Part shown: positions 47,277 to 56,425 of the stretch, piece by piece
Position numbering within the stretch: the stretch's first letter is position 1
Layout of the letters: each line of letters begins with the position of its first letter
Assembly: GCF_902170305.1 (NCBI RefSeq)
Contig: NZ_CABHWW010000011.1
Location: forward strand, 372,001 to 436,000
DNA: 64,000 nucleotides
Direction of reading: 5' to 3'
Origin: Yersinia alsatica
GTDB lineage: Bacteria > Pseudomonadota > Gammaproteobacteria > Enterobacterales > Enterobacteriaceae
Notes under the pieces: model-generated
The model's input: the letters and a program-made list of their open reading frames with translations, nothing else
Database searches by the model: none
Told to the model about the DNA's origin: nothing
Translations under genes and position numbers: made by a program

Positions 47277-48215
47277 CTATAACCATTTCGCATTACAGGT
47301 GAAGGAAATAGTTAACCAGCGATGTGGGCCTGACTCACCAATCGCATGAGAGATTTCATCGCGTATTTTGTCAAAATAGGATACTCCACTATTTTCCATT
47401 TCAGGCGGGATAACCACATGAATTTCAACAAACAATCCTCGGCCAATACGAGTTGCATAGTGCGAATAATCAACAAAGTTGTACTTCGCCATTAAACTGT
47501 CCATTAAGTTTTCCATCGAAGCATCCAAAGTATCTGGTGTCATTTGCAATACTTCACGGACCGCCGAGATAACTGTTTTTATCGGAACAGGAATCAAAAT
47601 CAACGTTAACAGTGCCAATACGCTAGGGTCAGTATAAACAATCAAATGCTCATAGCGGGTACCTTCCATGCTCCAGGAAAGTAAAAAAGCCACTAATAAA
47701 GCAGAGCTAATACAAGCTGACATCAGCCAACTTTTGGTATCCAGCGCGATTAATTCAGACTTAACACGTTTATTTAAACGCCGCTGTTTTAAGAAAATAG
47801 TAAAACAGAAGATGCTGACCACTAAGGCATAAACAATAGCCCAACCCAGCTCTAATTCCCGGCCACCATCAATAATACCTTTAATAGCATTAACAAAAGC
47901 ATACAGACAAAGGAGAGCCAATAAGCTGCCGTTAAAAGCCAAAACCAGAGGTTCGACATGCCAGAAACCATATTGAAAACGCCGACTATTCGGTTGGCCC
48001 AGTAATCGCGATACCAACAAAGATAAACTGCACATACCTGCATCTAAAGCAGAGAACATACCATCGAAAATAATCGACATCGAACCGCATACAATACCGA
48101 AAATGATCCCCATGATGGCAATAAATAAAGTACAAATGATCGAACGTCGTAAAATCTGCTGTTCGAGTTGAGTATCATGCAGCATAGGCGCTACCGGTTT
48201 ACTGAGTGTTGTCAT
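47277..48215 (-). CDS. Cation diffusion facilitator-like transporter
   Basis: A 312-residue CDF-family protein with six predicted helices and a C-terminal cytoplasmic domain (about 215-312). Family features are SMSIIFDGMFSALDAGMCSL in helix 2 (Asp51, Asp58) and RRFQYGFWHVEPL. The His expected in the helix 2 metal site is Phe54, and the HxxxD of helix 5 is not apparent (ALDTKSWLMSA), so metal specificity cannot be predicted and may be atypical. It is the first gene of a probable two-gene operon with the M24-like gene. Confidence 0.75.
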   Translation of the reverse strand: MTTLSKPVAPMLHDTQLEQQILRRSIICTLFIAIMGIIFGIVCGSMSIIFDGMFSALDAGMCSLSLLVSRLLGQPNSRRFQYGFWHVEPLVLAFNGSLLALLCLYAFVNAIKGIIDGGRELELGWAIVYALVVSIFCFTIFLKQRRLNKRVKSELIALDTKSWLMSACISSALLVAFLLSWSMEGTRYEHLIVYTDPSVLALLTLILIPVPIKTVISAVREVLQMTPDTLDASMENLMDSLMAKYNFVDYSHYATRIGRGLFVEIHVVIPPEMENSGVSYFDKIRDEISHAIGESGPHRWLTISFTCNAKWL

Positions 48216-48688
48216 GATTACAACCTATTTTTATAGCAACTTATTGTTTTATATTATTTATTTTTCTATTTTAGCTTGATGAATTAATCACAATCAAGAA
48301 ATGTGAAAGTCAATCAGAGCTATAAGTAGTGTGTCATATTATTCCAATTTTACCAGTAAATTACCTATAAAAACCTGAATATAAAACTTGGCTAATCTGT
48401 TGTTTTTTCTTATTTAATACAGAATGTTTTTTGTTATAAGGGATTTTATATCGCACTAATGGGTTAATTACCATCCCACTTTAGTATTTATCTTAAAGCC
48501 ATTCACGACTAAGGCTTTATACTTTATGTCTAATAACAGATTTTATTAATTTTAATAACATATAACCGAGTTTGATAGTCGTAATTAACATCAGTAGTAA
48601 ATGAGAAGAAGTTGTTATTCGTCAATAATACCGTTTCTGCATAGAGATATTATGCTCGACTTACGATAATACCCGTTCTGGGGGATAT
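48216..48688. other. AT-rich intergenic stretch
   Basis: A 473-bp AT-rich gap between the divergent CDF-like and hydrolase genes. It should contain promoters for both directions, but no operator, repeat or small gene could be recognised with confidence. Confidence 0.5.
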
Positions 48689-49381
48689 ATGGCGGCAAAA
48701 CTAAATATTCTATTAGTGCATGGCGCGTGGGCTGATGGCTCACAATGGCGATATATTATTCCCGCCCTTCACGCTATGGGGCATCGGGTTATTGCTATCC
48801 AAAATCCACTAACATCATTGGCTGATGATGTGGAACGCACAATTAAGCTAACCACTGCATTATATGGCCCAACATTATTAGTTGGTCACTCTTATGGTGG
48901 AATGGTAATTACCCAAGTTGGGCACCTGCAAAATGTGGTCGGAATGGTTTACCTTTCCGCGTTTGCTCCAGATGCTGGTGAGAGTTTATCAAGCACTTTT
49001 GCTTTGCGTGCTCCCCCTGTGGGCGCGGCTTACATTCGCCCGGATGACAATGGTTTTTTGTGGGTAGACACCGATAAATTCCATGAGAATATGTGTCAGG
49101 ATTTCGATGAAAATGAAGCTCTGGTAATGGCTTTGGTACAAAAACCCTTAGCAGCACGTGCTTTTACCGATAAATCGGCTCAGCCAGCCTGGCGGGTAAA
49201 ACCTTGTTGGTATCAGATTTCAACAGAAGACAGAATGCTGCCCGTCGAAACACAACGCGAATTTGCCAAACGCATTCAGGCACAAAAAGTCATTGAATTA
49301 CCCTCTGGCCATGCTGCACATCTCTCGCGCCCACAATCAATCATCGAGTTAATTGCGGATGCCGCCAACGCGGTGAGATAG
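48689..49381 (+). CDS. Alpha/beta hydrolase
   Basis: A 230-residue alpha/beta-hydrolase-fold protein. The oxyanion-hole region is LLVHGAWADGSQW, the nucleophile elbow GHSYGG (Ser about residue 68), the acid likely Asp in STEDRML and the base His in SGHAAHLSRP. It resembles small esterases such as the salicylate/methyl-ester esterase-like bacterial proteins; the substrate is unknown. GGGGGAT lies before the ATG. It stands alone and is followed by a terminator shared with ompX. Confidence 0.82.
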   Translation: MAAKLNILLVHGAWADGSQWRYIIPALHAMGHRVIAIQNPLTSLADDVERTIKLTTALYGPTLLVGHSYGGMVITQVGHLQNVVGMVYLSAFAPDAGESLSSTFALRAPPVGAAYIRPDDNGFLWVDTDKFHENMCQDFDENEALVMALVQKPLAARAFTDKSAQPAWRVKPCWYQISTEDRMLPVETQREFAKRIQAQKVIELPSGHAAHLSRPQSIIELIADAANAVR

Positions 49382-49449
49382 TTTTATCCCGCCCCAATGC
49401 CGCAGCGCTAAAGTCACTTTCTGATATTAATTTGATGATTACTGGCGAA

Positions 49450-49476
49450 AAAAAATCCGCTCGTGAGCGGATTTTT
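49450..49476. terminator. Bidirectional terminator, hydrolase/ompX
   Basis: AAAATCCGCTC and GAGCGGATTTT pair with A- and T-runs on either side, between the convergent hydrolase and ompX genes. Confidence 0.88.
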
Positions 49477-49531
49477 ATCAACTACAGCATCTCACTGTTA
49501 AAGATGAATGCTGATAATCCTAAGCAAATAC

Positions 49532-50059
49532 TTAGAAAGTGTAGCCGATGCCAGTAACCCAAGTACCAACATCAACACTACGGATGCGGCTCTGTTCGTA
49601 AGAAACGTCCAGGGCAACATTTTGCATCAGGTTAAACTGCATACCTGCGCCGTAAGTTAAGCCGTATTCGCTGGTGCTATCTTTAGCGCTAGCAGAAGTT
49701 GGGAAGTTCTGGCTAAAACGGCCATAACCCACACCGACCAAGCCATAAATGCTAGCCCAATCGTTGATGCGGTATGCTGGGCCACCAGTGATGGAGTAGT
49801 ATTGCGCTTTGTTGTATACAGAAGAGCTATCACCGAAGCTGCTTTTTTCAGTGTGAGTGAAAGAGGTGATGTAACCCAGTTGAGAATCACTCCACTCGTA
49901 GCGGTATTTCAGGTTGAAACCTGAAGCCTTGTTAGCAACACCTTGGTAGTCGCTCTGGGCATAACCACCAGAAACGGTACTTTCACCAGCAAAAGCAGAA
50001 CCTGCAGTGACTGCCAATACACAAGCTGCTACAGCTGAAAGACATGTAATTTTATTCAT
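49532..50059 (-). CDS. ompX: Outer-membrane protein OmpX
   Basis: A 175-residue Ail/OmpX/Lom-family eight-stranded outer-membrane barrel. A signal peptide MNKITCLSAVAACVLAVTAG...AFA is cleaved before GESTVSGGYAQSD. The C-terminal VALDVSYEQSRIRSVDVGTW and terminal Phe (GIGYTF) are diagnostic of OmpX. The start at 50059 (MNKIT) is preferred over an ATG two codons upstream. It lies head to head with rhtA, as in E. coli, across a ~400-bp AT-rich gap with no other gene seen. In yersiniae this family can aid adhesion and serum resistance (Ail), but this member is the OmpX type. Confidence 0.93.
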   Translation of the reverse strand: MNKITCLSAVAACVLAVTAGSAFAGESTVSGGYAQSDYQGVANKASGFNLKYRYEWSDSQLGYITSFTHTEKSSFGDSSSVYNKAQYYSITGGPAYRINDWASIYGLVGVGYGRFSQNFPTSASAKDSTSEYGLTYGAGMQFNLMQNVALDVSYEQSRIRSVDVGTWVTGIGYTF

Positions 50060-50462
50060 AACCACCTCGAAAGACGCAAATTTTTTAGATGAAACAAAAA
50101 CACCATCAAATTATAACAATAAACAGTTAGAAACTCTGCCTGATAATGATTGTCTAACTAATTATTTGGTGTAACAAAGAATTTCAAGCATCTTCTATCT
50201 TGTTAATACCTTTACGATTTTCTGCTATTCTACTCCTCTTTGTGACCTCCATCACTAAAAGCCTTCCAGACTATTCTTAATTTTCATGCTCAAATTAGCG
50301 ACAAAAATAGCGTTAAAAAACAGCAGCTCAAGAAAATAATTAATTTTTTTGTTCTTTTCTGCTGCCTATTTAAAGTCTTTGGTTATTTTCAAACACTTCG
50401 CTGACATTTCATTTACACTGGCTGACATTGATACCGACTATTTTTCTTTGAGGCTTAAAAGG

Positions 50463-51350
50463 ATGTCTTTGTCTCCTTCATCCAAACATTCACTCCCACT
50501 GCTTCCGATTTTCTTGCTGATAATCGCCATGATCTCAATACAAAGTGGTGCATCTTTGGCAAAAAGTCTGTTCCCATTGGTGGGTGCTCAAGGGATAACC
50601 TCCCTACGCCTTGGCATCGGCACACTGATTCTGTTTGTTATCTTTAAACCCTGGCGGATGCGGTTTGAAGCGGGTAGCCGCTTGCCTTTGCTTGTTTACG
50701 GGGTAACATTAGGTGGCATGAATTTCCTGTTTTATCTGTCGTTAAAAACAGTGCCACTGGGCATTGCCGTTGCCTTGGAGTTTACCGGGCCTTTGGCCGT
50801 CGCCATGTTAGCTTCACGCCGCCCAGTTGATTTTATCTGGGTCGGTTTAGCCATTCTTGGCTTGTGGTTCCTCTTACCATTAGGGAATAGCATCGGCACC
50901 ATTGATTTGTTTGGTGCAGCTTGTGCGCTGGGTGCCGGGGCTTGTTGGGCTCTTTATATCGTTTCTGGCCAAAAAGCCGGGGGGGATCATGGCCCCGGAA
51001 CCGTGGCTGTGGGTTCTCTGATTGCGGCACTGGTTTTCTGCCCGATTGGTATAGCTTACAATGGCTTGGCGCTGTTTGATCCGGCAATTTTACCGGTTGC
51101 TCTAGCCGTAGCTATTTTGTCTACCGCATTGCCCTACTCACTTGAGATGGTCGCTCTAACCCGCCTCCCTACACGCACATTCGGTACATTAATGAGTTTG
51201 GAACCTGCATTAGCAGCGGTTTCGGGGCTGGTATTTTTAAATGAACATCTGACATTGATTCAATGGCTGGCACTGGCATCCATTATCAGCGCGTCTATCG
51301 GCGCAACTCTGACAATTAAATCCAAACCACAAATTGATCAAGTTGCTTGA
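50463..51350 (+). CDS. rhtA: Threonine/homoserine exporter RhtA
   Basis: A 295-residue EamA-family inner-membrane exporter with ten helices in two repeats, the same length as E. coli RhtA. Conserved stretches are SIQSGASLAKSLFPLVGAQG, VPLGIAVALEFTGPLAVA, FLLPLGNS, GAGACWALYIVSGQ and ALTRLPTRTFGTLMSLEPA. The start MSLSPSSKH at 50463 fits the family; an in-frame extension of 38 codons upstream is not supported. The downstream GNAT gene starts 14 bp later. Confidence 0.93.
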   Translation: MSLSPSSKHSLPLLPIFLLIIAMISIQSGASLAKSLFPLVGAQGITSLRLGIGTLILFVIFKPWRMRFEAGSRLPLLVYGVTLGGMNFLFYLSLKTVPLGIAVALEFTGPLAVAMLASRRPVDFIWVGLAILGLWFLLPLGNSIGTIDLFGAACALGAGACWALYIVSGQKAGGDHGPGTVAVGSLIAALVFCPIGIAYNGLALFDPAILPVALAVAILSTALPYSLEMVALTRLPTRTFGTLMSLEPALAAVSGLVFLNEHLTLIQWLALASIISASIGATLTIKSKPQIDQVA

Positions 51351-51363
51351 AAAGGAGCCGTAT

Positions 51364-51861
51364 ATGGAAATCAGAATTGCGACTGCCGAAGATTTTGGCC
51401 AAATATGGCCCTTGTTTCAGGCGGTAATCAGCCGTGGTGACACCTACGTGTTCACTCCAGATACGCCTGAACAAGATGCCTATGATTACTGGTTTGGCCC
51501 CGGTGTTCGCTGTTTTGTCGCGCTGCATGAGCAACGCATTGTTGGCATGTATAAATTAATCGATAACCAACGTGGCCTTGGCTCTCATGTCGCCAATGCT
51601 TCATTTATGGTTGACGGGCAAGCTCGTGGATTAGGGATTGGCAAAGCACTGGGGATTCATTGCATTGAGCAGGCAACCACTCTGGGATACCGGGCAATGC
51701 AGTTTAACTTTGTGGTCAGCACCAACACCCTGGCAATTGCACTTTGGCAAAAGTTAGGTTTTGAGATAATCGCCACCCTGCCAGACGCATTTAACCATAG
51801 TGAATTAGGTTATGTTGATGCCTATGTTATGCATCGAGCACTGGTAGCAGATCAGCACTGA
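51364..51861 (+). CDS. GNAT-family N-acetyltransferase
   Basis: A 165-residue GNAT acetyltransferase. The acetyl-CoA site appears as SFMVDGQARGLGIGKALG (motif A, Q/RxxGxG/A type), and the C-terminal part has FNFVVSTNTLAIALWQKLGFEII. The substrate is unknown. AGGAG lies 7 bases before the ATG at 51364. Ten upstream in-frame codons overlap the rhtA end. It is likely co-transcribed with rhtA and followed by a terminator. Confidence 0.87.
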   Translation: MEIRIATAEDFGQIWPLFQAVISRGDTYVFTPDTPEQDAYDYWFGPGVRCFVALHEQRIVGMYKLIDNQRGLGSHVANASFMVDGQARGLGIGKALGIHCIEQATTLGYRAMQFNFVVSTNTLAIALWQKLGFEIIATLPDAFNHSELGYVDAYVMHRALVADQH

Positions 51862-51898
51862 CGGCCCAATTCCCCCAGAAAAAATTTTAATCGACTAC

Positions 51899-51935
51899 AC
51901 GCCAGCCCAGTTATTTCGCGGGCTGGCGTTTTTTA
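51899..51935 (+). terminator. Rho-independent terminator after GNAT gene
   Basis: ACGCCAGCCC and GGGCTGGCGT with loop AGTTATTTCGC, followed by TTTTTT. It is a strong stem 38 bp after the stop. Confidence 0.92.
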
Positions 51936-52036
51936 TTCATTATTTTTCAATTTTTTTGCATCCAAAACACCAGGCTGATTCGTATAGGTAGATGTGAGGC
52001 AAGACTTCACCTCAACTACCCTAAAAGGAATACATT

Positions 52037-52597
52037 ATGAAAACGCTTATTCGTACCGCTATCTGTGCTTCCTTAGTGTTCAGCAGTGTTTCAATGGCCG
52101 CCATGATGTCCGAAACTGTCATGGTGGGTGGCGCTTCAATGTTCCCGAGCAAAAACATTATTGAGAATGCGGTGAACTCGAAAGACCACACCACTTTGGT
52201 TGCTGCAGTGAAAGCTGCCGGGTTAGTTGATACCCTACAAGGTCCCGGTCCCTTTACCGTGTTCGCGCCCACTGACGCTGCCTTCGCAAAATTGCCAGCA
52301 GGTACGGTTGAAAATCTGGTCAAACCAGAAAATAAAGCCCTGCTCACTCAGGTCCTGACGTATCACGTGGTGGCTGGGAAGTACGATATGAAACAGTTGG
52401 AAAGTAAAATTAAAGCCGGTGGAGGATCTGCTGAACTGAAAACAGTTAACGGGCAGCCACTATGGATTATGAGTAACGGCCCACATAATATTCAGCTCAA
52501 AGATGCTAAAGGCAATATCGCCAATATCAGCACCTATGATGTACAACAGAAAAATGGTGTTATCGATGTTATTGATACTGTCCTGATGCCTAAATAA
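52037..52597 (+). CDS. Secreted fasciclin (FAS1) domain protein
   Basis: A 186-residue protein with an N-terminal signal peptide (about 1-22) and a single FAS1 domain (about 40-184). H1 and H2 motifs are visible as GPFTVFAPTDAAFAKLP and LTYHVVAGKYD, ending NGVIDVIDTVLMP. FAS1 domains mediate adhesion. It has no lipobox or membrane anchor and is probably periplasmic or secreted. AAAAGGAA lies before the ATG. It is followed by a terminator and then an ECF sigma/anti-sigma pair. In mycobacteria the SigK/RskA pair controls FAS1 proteins MPT70/MPT83, so a similar circuit is suggested. Confidence 0.9.
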   Translation: MKTLIRTAICASLVFSSVSMAAMMSETVMVGGASMFPSKNIIENAVNSKDHTTLVAAVKAAGLVDTLQGPGPFTVFAPTDAAFAKLPAGTVENLVKPENKALLTQVLTYHVVAGKYDMKQLESKIKAGGGSAELKTVNGQPLWIMSNGPHNIQLKDAKGNIANISTYDVQQKNGVIDVIDTVLMPK

Positions 52598-52647
52598 AAC
52601 CCGTCTATACTGGGTGCAGTGTCTCACTGCACCTGACGGGTTTTTTT
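52596..52647 (+). terminator. Rho-independent terminator after FAS1 gene
   Basis: AAAACCCGTC pairs with GACGGGTTTT, and inside it GGTGCAGTG pairs with CACTGCACC. A T-run follows. The stem overlaps the FAS1 stop codon and ends 13 bp before the sigma factor ATG. Confidence 0.9.
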
Positions 52648-52659
52648 AGGGATTGGCGC

Positions 52660-53214
52660 ATGAATGAATGTTCGCTGGAACAACAGATCGGGCTGATAAA
52701 TGCCATAGCTCAAGGCGATCAGTCCGCTTTTGAAAAGCTTTACCGACTCACCTCCCCCCGATTATTCGCGGTCGCTTTACGAATGCTCCGCAATCCTGCC
52801 CGAGCAGAAGAAGTTTTACACGACAGCTTTCTCACCGTTTGGAACCGAGCGGGGAATTATAATGCGCAACTCAGTGCACCGCTGACGTGGTTAACTCATA
52901 TCGTACGCAACCGGGCAATCGATCTGATGCGGGGCAGTGATAATCGCCTGCAAAGCTTGGACGATGACGACACAGATTATCTGATCGATAACTCTCTGAC
53001 GCCCCTGGCACAATTGCAGCAAGACAGTGAAGCCAAGCAATTGGCGGGCTGCCTGGCACATCTGACGGCAGAACAACGCCAAAGTATTATGCTGGCTTAT
53101 TACCAAGGGCTTTCTCATGGGGAAATCGCTGTTCATTTGCAGCAACCACTTGGTACGATAAAAAGCTGGATACGTCGTGCACTGGACCACCTGAAGGACT
53201 GCGTAGGCTTATGA
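52660..53214 (+). CDS. ECF-family RNA polymerase sigma factor
   Basis: A 184-residue ECF sigma factor of the SigK-like group. Region 2 spans about residues 22-95 (FEKLYRLTSPRLFAVALRMLRN, AEEVLHDSFLTVWNRA, APLTWLTHIVRNRAIDLMR). Region 4 spans about 130-180 (LTAEQRQSIMLAYYQGLSHGEIAVHLQQPLGTIKSWIRRAL). Its stop overlaps the following anti-sigma ATG by 4 bases. It sits directly after the FAS1 gene, its probable target, but a terminator separates them so it needs its own transcription or read-through. Confidence 0.9.
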   Translation: MNECSLEQQIGLINAIAQGDQSAFEKLYRLTSPRLFAVALRMLRNPARAEEVLHDSFLTVWNRAGNYNAQLSAPLTWLTHIVRNRAIDLMRGSDNRLQSLDDDDTDYLIDNSLTPLAQLQQDSEAKQLAGCLAHLTAEQRQSIMLAYYQGLSHGEIAVHLQQPLGTIKSWIRRALDHLKDCVGL

Positions 53215-53876
53215 AAAACAGACGCGAATATGACTCAGCACTGGCCGCAGAGTATGCGCTGGGAACCCTGCGCGGACTGGCCCGGATACGCTTTGAACGC
53301 AGAGTACGCCGTGATGCACGACTGGCGGCAGATGTTGCCAGTTGGCAAAGCCTCTTTACTCAATTGGATAACCAACTAACTCCGTTAGCGCCGCCTGAGC
53401 GCGTTTGGAAACGACTGGAGTTACAGTTGCCACCTATAAATGTACGCCACATCAAACGGAATCGTTGGTCTTATATTGGCTGGGCAGTAGCTGCCGGTCT
53501 TGCCGCCATGTTAGTGATACCCCGTTTGTTGGTAGAGCCTCCAACAGCCATACCGGTGGCGGTGTTGTCGAACAGTCAGCAAAGTGGTCAATGGGTCGTC
53601 AGCCTTGAGAAATCAACCCGCAGTTTGACACTCACACCGCTGAATCCTATTGCAGTAAGTGACAACAATAGCCTTGAATTATGGACTATTCCTGCGGGCG
53701 AAAAACCCCACTCACTGGGTTTACTCAATCCGCATGGCCCAACGCAACTGGCACTGGCCGGCAATCAATTAAGCGGGAATTCATTACTGGCTATCAGTCT
53801 GGAGCCCCACGGTGGGTCACCAACCGGCCAACCAACCGGCGCCGTATTGTTTAGTGGGCCATTACAAAATATGTAA
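53211..53876 (+). CDS. RskA-like membrane anti-sigma factor
   Basis: A 221-residue protein. The N-terminal cytoplasmic domain (about 1-80) starts EYDSALAAEYALGTLRGLARIRFERR, the usual form of RskA-type anti-sigma domains without the zinc motif. One membrane helix spans about residues 87-107. The periplasmic RskA domain (about 110-215) contains ELWTIPAGEKPHSLGLL and ALAGNQL-type motifs. Translational coupling with the ECF sigma gene (ATGA overlap) fits a sigma/anti-sigma pair, expected to be released by regulated proteolysis. Confidence 0.9.
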   Translation: MKNRREYDSALAAEYALGTLRGLARIRFERRVRRDARLAADVASWQSLFTQLDNQLTPLAPPERVWKRLELQLPPINVRHIKRNRWSYIGWAVAAGLAAMLVIPRLLVEPPTAIPVAVLSNSQQSGQWVVSLEKSTRSLTLTPLNPIAVSDNNSLELWTIPAGEKPHSLGLLNPHGPTQLALAGNQLSGNSLLAISLEPHGGSPTGQPTGAVLFSGPLQNM

Positions 53877-53977
53877 GATATTTTTGTTATTTGCTGTTGT
53901 AAAACTTGAGGTTAGAAGAGTGATAGTGACGGTTACTCACCCACATCACTCCACTGTTTTTTTACCGGAGGCCATGC

Positions 53978-54754
53978 ATGCAAGACTGGGATCCTGATTT
54001 ATACCGCCAATTCGAAGCCGAGCGCACCCGCCCTGCCCATGATCTGCTGGCACATATTGCTCTTGACGCACCACAGCGTATCAGTGATTTAGGCTGCGGG
54101 CCGGGTAACTCCACCCAATTGCTGCACCAGCGATTTCCCCATAGCCAACTTGTCGGTATCGATAACTCGAGAGCCATGTTGCTCAGTGCACAGCAGCGCT
54201 TACCTGATTGCGCTTTTCTCGAAGCCGATATCCGCCAGTGGCAACCTTCAGAGCCGCAGGATCTCATTTATGCCAATGCTTCATTGCAGTGGCTAACCGA
54301 CCACCAGCAACTTTTCCCTTCTTTATTTACCAAACTTTCGCCCGGCGGTATTCTGGCGGTTCAAATGCCCGATAACCTGGATGAACCCAGCCATAGAGCC
54401 ATGCGGGAGGTCGCAGAAAATGGCCCATGGCAACAGACGCTACAGGAGGCGGGCGCAATTCGGGCAAAAGTGCTCACGGCCAGTCAATATTATGATTTGC
54501 TAGCCCCCCATGCTGAACAAGTGGATATCTGGCGCACCACCTATTACCACCCAATGCCCTCGGCACAGGCGATTGTTGACTGGTTACGTTCCACCGGTTT
54601 GCGGCCTTTCCTTGAGCCACTTTCGGAAGCTATGCGATTGGATTTCCTACAGGATTATCTGGCTATCATTGATGCCGAGTATCCACAGCAAGTTGATGGC
54701 CGACGCTTACTCGCCTTTCCGCGCTTGTTTATTGTCGCCCGCACAGCACAATAG
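53978..54754 (+). CDS. tam: Trans-aconitate 2-methyltransferase
   Basis: A 258-residue SAM-dependent methyltransferase that esterifies trans-aconitate, an inhibitor of the citric acid cycle formed from cis-aconitate. The N-terminus [20 protein letters not shown] and the SAM motif [15 protein letters not shown] are typical of Tam, with NASLQWL and [12 protein letters not shown] further on. ACCGGAGG precedes the ATG. It stands alone; a 54765-54791 inverted repeat follows the stop. Confidence 0.92.
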   Translation: MQDWDPDLYRQFEAERTRPAHDLLAHIALDAPQRISDLGCGPGNSTQLLHQRFPHSQLVGIDNSRAMLLSAQQRLPDCAFLEADIRQWQPSEPQDLIYANASLQWLTDHQQLFPSLFTKLSPGGILAVQMPDNLDEPSHRAMREVAENGPWQQTLQEAGAIRAKVLTASQYYDLLAPHAEQVDIWRTTYYHPMPSAQAIVDWLRSTGLRPFLEPLSEAMRLDFLQDYLAIIDAEYPQQVDGRRLLAFPRLFIVARTAQ

Positions 54755-54764
54755 CCACTTAAAC

Positions 54765-54791
54765 ATGCCGGTTAAATGAGTTAACCGGCAT
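54765..54791. terminator. Hairpin downstream of tam
   Basis: ATGCCGGTTAA and TTAACCGGCAT form a perfect 11-bp stem around ATGAG, 11 bases after the tam stop. No T-run follows, so termination is inferred from place only. The remaining ~390 bp before dps is AT-rich, with no gene seen. Confidence 0.6.
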
Positions 54792-55181
54792 AACATGTTG
54801 ATAAAATGGCAACAAAATAGTCCAGAAAGGAAACTATTAAGATTCCATATCATTATTATGTCAGTTATTAGCAAGTCGCCACGCCAACTTATTAATTAAC
54901 AACACCTTCAAGTTATCTTCAGCATAAAATACCACTCATAAATAACTTAAAAATATTTAAATAATAAAATACATATAAATCACAGCGATAGTCATTATCA
55001 ACTAGACGTAGAAAGGGAAAAATCCCTATTTTAGTAAAGAAACACTAAATTACATTTTCAAACACTCTCGCTAATAAGCTATTTAATTGATAGGCACTAT
55101 CTAACCTACAAAGTTAAATATCTTTGTTATACTTATGCCGGTGAAGAAATTGGCAATCAACTCAATAAAGGGATACCTATT

Positions 55182-55685
55182 ATGAGTACAGCAAAACTGG
55201 TAAAAGCAAAATCTTCCGAACTCATCTACACACGTAATGACGTTGATGAGCATACTAAAGCGTTGACGATTAAACTGCTAAACGAGATGGTCATTCAGTT
55301 TATCGACTTGTCGCTTATCACCAAACAAGCTCACTGGAATATGCGCGGTGCCAACTTTATTGCTGTCCATGAAATGTTGGATGGCTTCCGCGCGGCCATT
55401 AATGATCACCTGGATACCTTCGCTGAACGCGCCGTACAATTAGGCGGTGTTGCGCTCGGTACTGCACAACTGGTCACTGACAGAACCCCACTGAAAAGCT
55501 ATCCAACCCATATTCATAGTGTGCAAGAGCACCTGAAAGAGTTGGCCGATCGTTATGGCATCGTGGCTAACTTTGTCCGCAAAGCAATATCAGAAGTTAA
55601 AGACGAAGACAGTGCAGATATGTTCACTGCCGCATCCCGTGATCTGGATAAATTCCTGTGGTTTATTGAAGCTAATATTGAGTAA
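55182..55685 (+). CDS. dps: DNA-protecting ferritin-like protein Dps
   Basis: A 167-residue Dps, a 12-mer that stores iron using peroxide and coats DNA in starved cells. Ferroxidase-site residues of the family are in [12 protein letters not shown] (His) and [24 protein letters not shown] (Asp, Glu). The Lys-rich N-terminal tail ([13 protein letters not shown]) is the DNA-binding part. AAAGGGA precedes the ATG. It neighbours ybiI and glnHPQ as in enterics. An OxyR or stationary-phase promoter is expected but was not resolved in the AT-rich upstream region. Confidence 0.96.
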   Translation: MSTAKLVKAKSSELIYTRNDVDEHTKALTIKLLNEMVIQFIDLSLITKQAHWNMRGANFIAVHEMLDGFRAAINDHLDTFAERAVQLGGVALGTAQLVTDRTPLKSYPTHIHSVQEHLKELADRYGIVANFVRKAISEVKDEDSADMFTAASRDLDKFLWFIEANIE

Positions 55686-55768
55686 TTCTCTACCCATTAT
55701 CCGATAGATTCCAAGTGATAGAATCGAGACAGGGCCGGTAATTATCCGGCTCTGTTCATGGAGGTCAT

Positions 55769-56035
55769 ATGGCAAGTGGATGGGCCGGAGACGGCGCAGT
55801 ACAAGATCAAATTGACTCCACCCTTGAAGACGCAGTCCAGCGCGCCCGACAAGCTCTTGGCAAAGGTGAGAGTGAAATATATTGTCTGGAGTGTGGGCAA
55901 GCCATTCCAGAGGCCCGGCGCCAGGCATTGGCCGGTGTTAAATATTGTCTGACTTGCCAAGATGAGTTAGATAAACACCAAGCAACTCATAGTGGCTATA
56001 ATCGCCGCGGCAGCAAAGATAGCCAACTTAGATAG
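55769..56035 (+). CDS. ybiI: DksA/TraR-type zinc-finger protein YbiI
   Basis: An 88-residue protein with a C4 zinc finger of the DksA/TraR type: CLECG and CLTCQ with an IPEARRQAL helix between. It corresponds to E. coli YbiI, of unknown role. Without the DksA coiled coil it is unlikely to be a full DksA. GGAGG lies before the ATG. It follows dps by 83 bp, with an imperfect hairpin between (55729-55755). Confidence 0.9.
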   Translation: MASGWAGDGAVQDQIDSTLEDAVQRARQALGKGESEIYCLECGQAIPEARRQALAGVKYCLTCQDELDKHQATHSGYNRRGSKDSQLR

Positions 56036-56171
56036 TCCCCTCCTCCTTTTCCTCCTCCGCACCCTTTTCGCACAGAAATCCGATGGACTTAACAATATTG
56101 TTACATTAATGTTGATTACCGATTGTTTATTATTGCCTAACGAGTTAATAATAAGTAAATAATGGATTGGT

Positions 56172-56220
56172 TGCACCAAAATGATATTAATGCACTATTT
56201 TGGTGGGTCATATTGGTGCA
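56172..56220. promoter_or_regulatory. Candidate NtrC sites upstream of glnH
   Basis: Near-matches to the NtrC box TGCACC-N5-GGTGCA cluster here: TGCACC at 56172, TGCACTATTTTGGTGG at 56191-56206 and GGTGCA at 56215-56220. They lie roughly 75-120 bp upstream of a sigma54-type promoter, the normal enhancer position. Confidence 0.65.
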
Positions 56221-56292
56221 ATTGGTGTCGACTAAGTATTTGCATGCAAATTACTTCGAGAAAATTCTTTATTTTTAAATAACTTGCATTTC

Positions 56293-56308
56293 TGGCACGA
56301 TCTTTTCA
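56293..56308 (+). promoter_or_regulatory. Sigma54-type promoter of glnHPQ
   Basis: TGGCACGATCTTTTCA has a perfect -24 (TGGCACG) but TTTCA in place of TTGCA at -12. E. coli glnHp2 is also an NtrC-dependent sigma54 promoter known to deviate from consensus. It lies about 118 bp before the glnH ATG. Confidence 0.7.
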
Positions 56309-56425
56309 TATTGCATCCTGAAATATAAAAATGGATCTCCATGCCTCAGGCCATTGGCATTGCAGGTTGACTGCGATACCAAGATCACAGGGTATATCCA
56401 CAAAAGCACAAAGGAACTCCCACTT

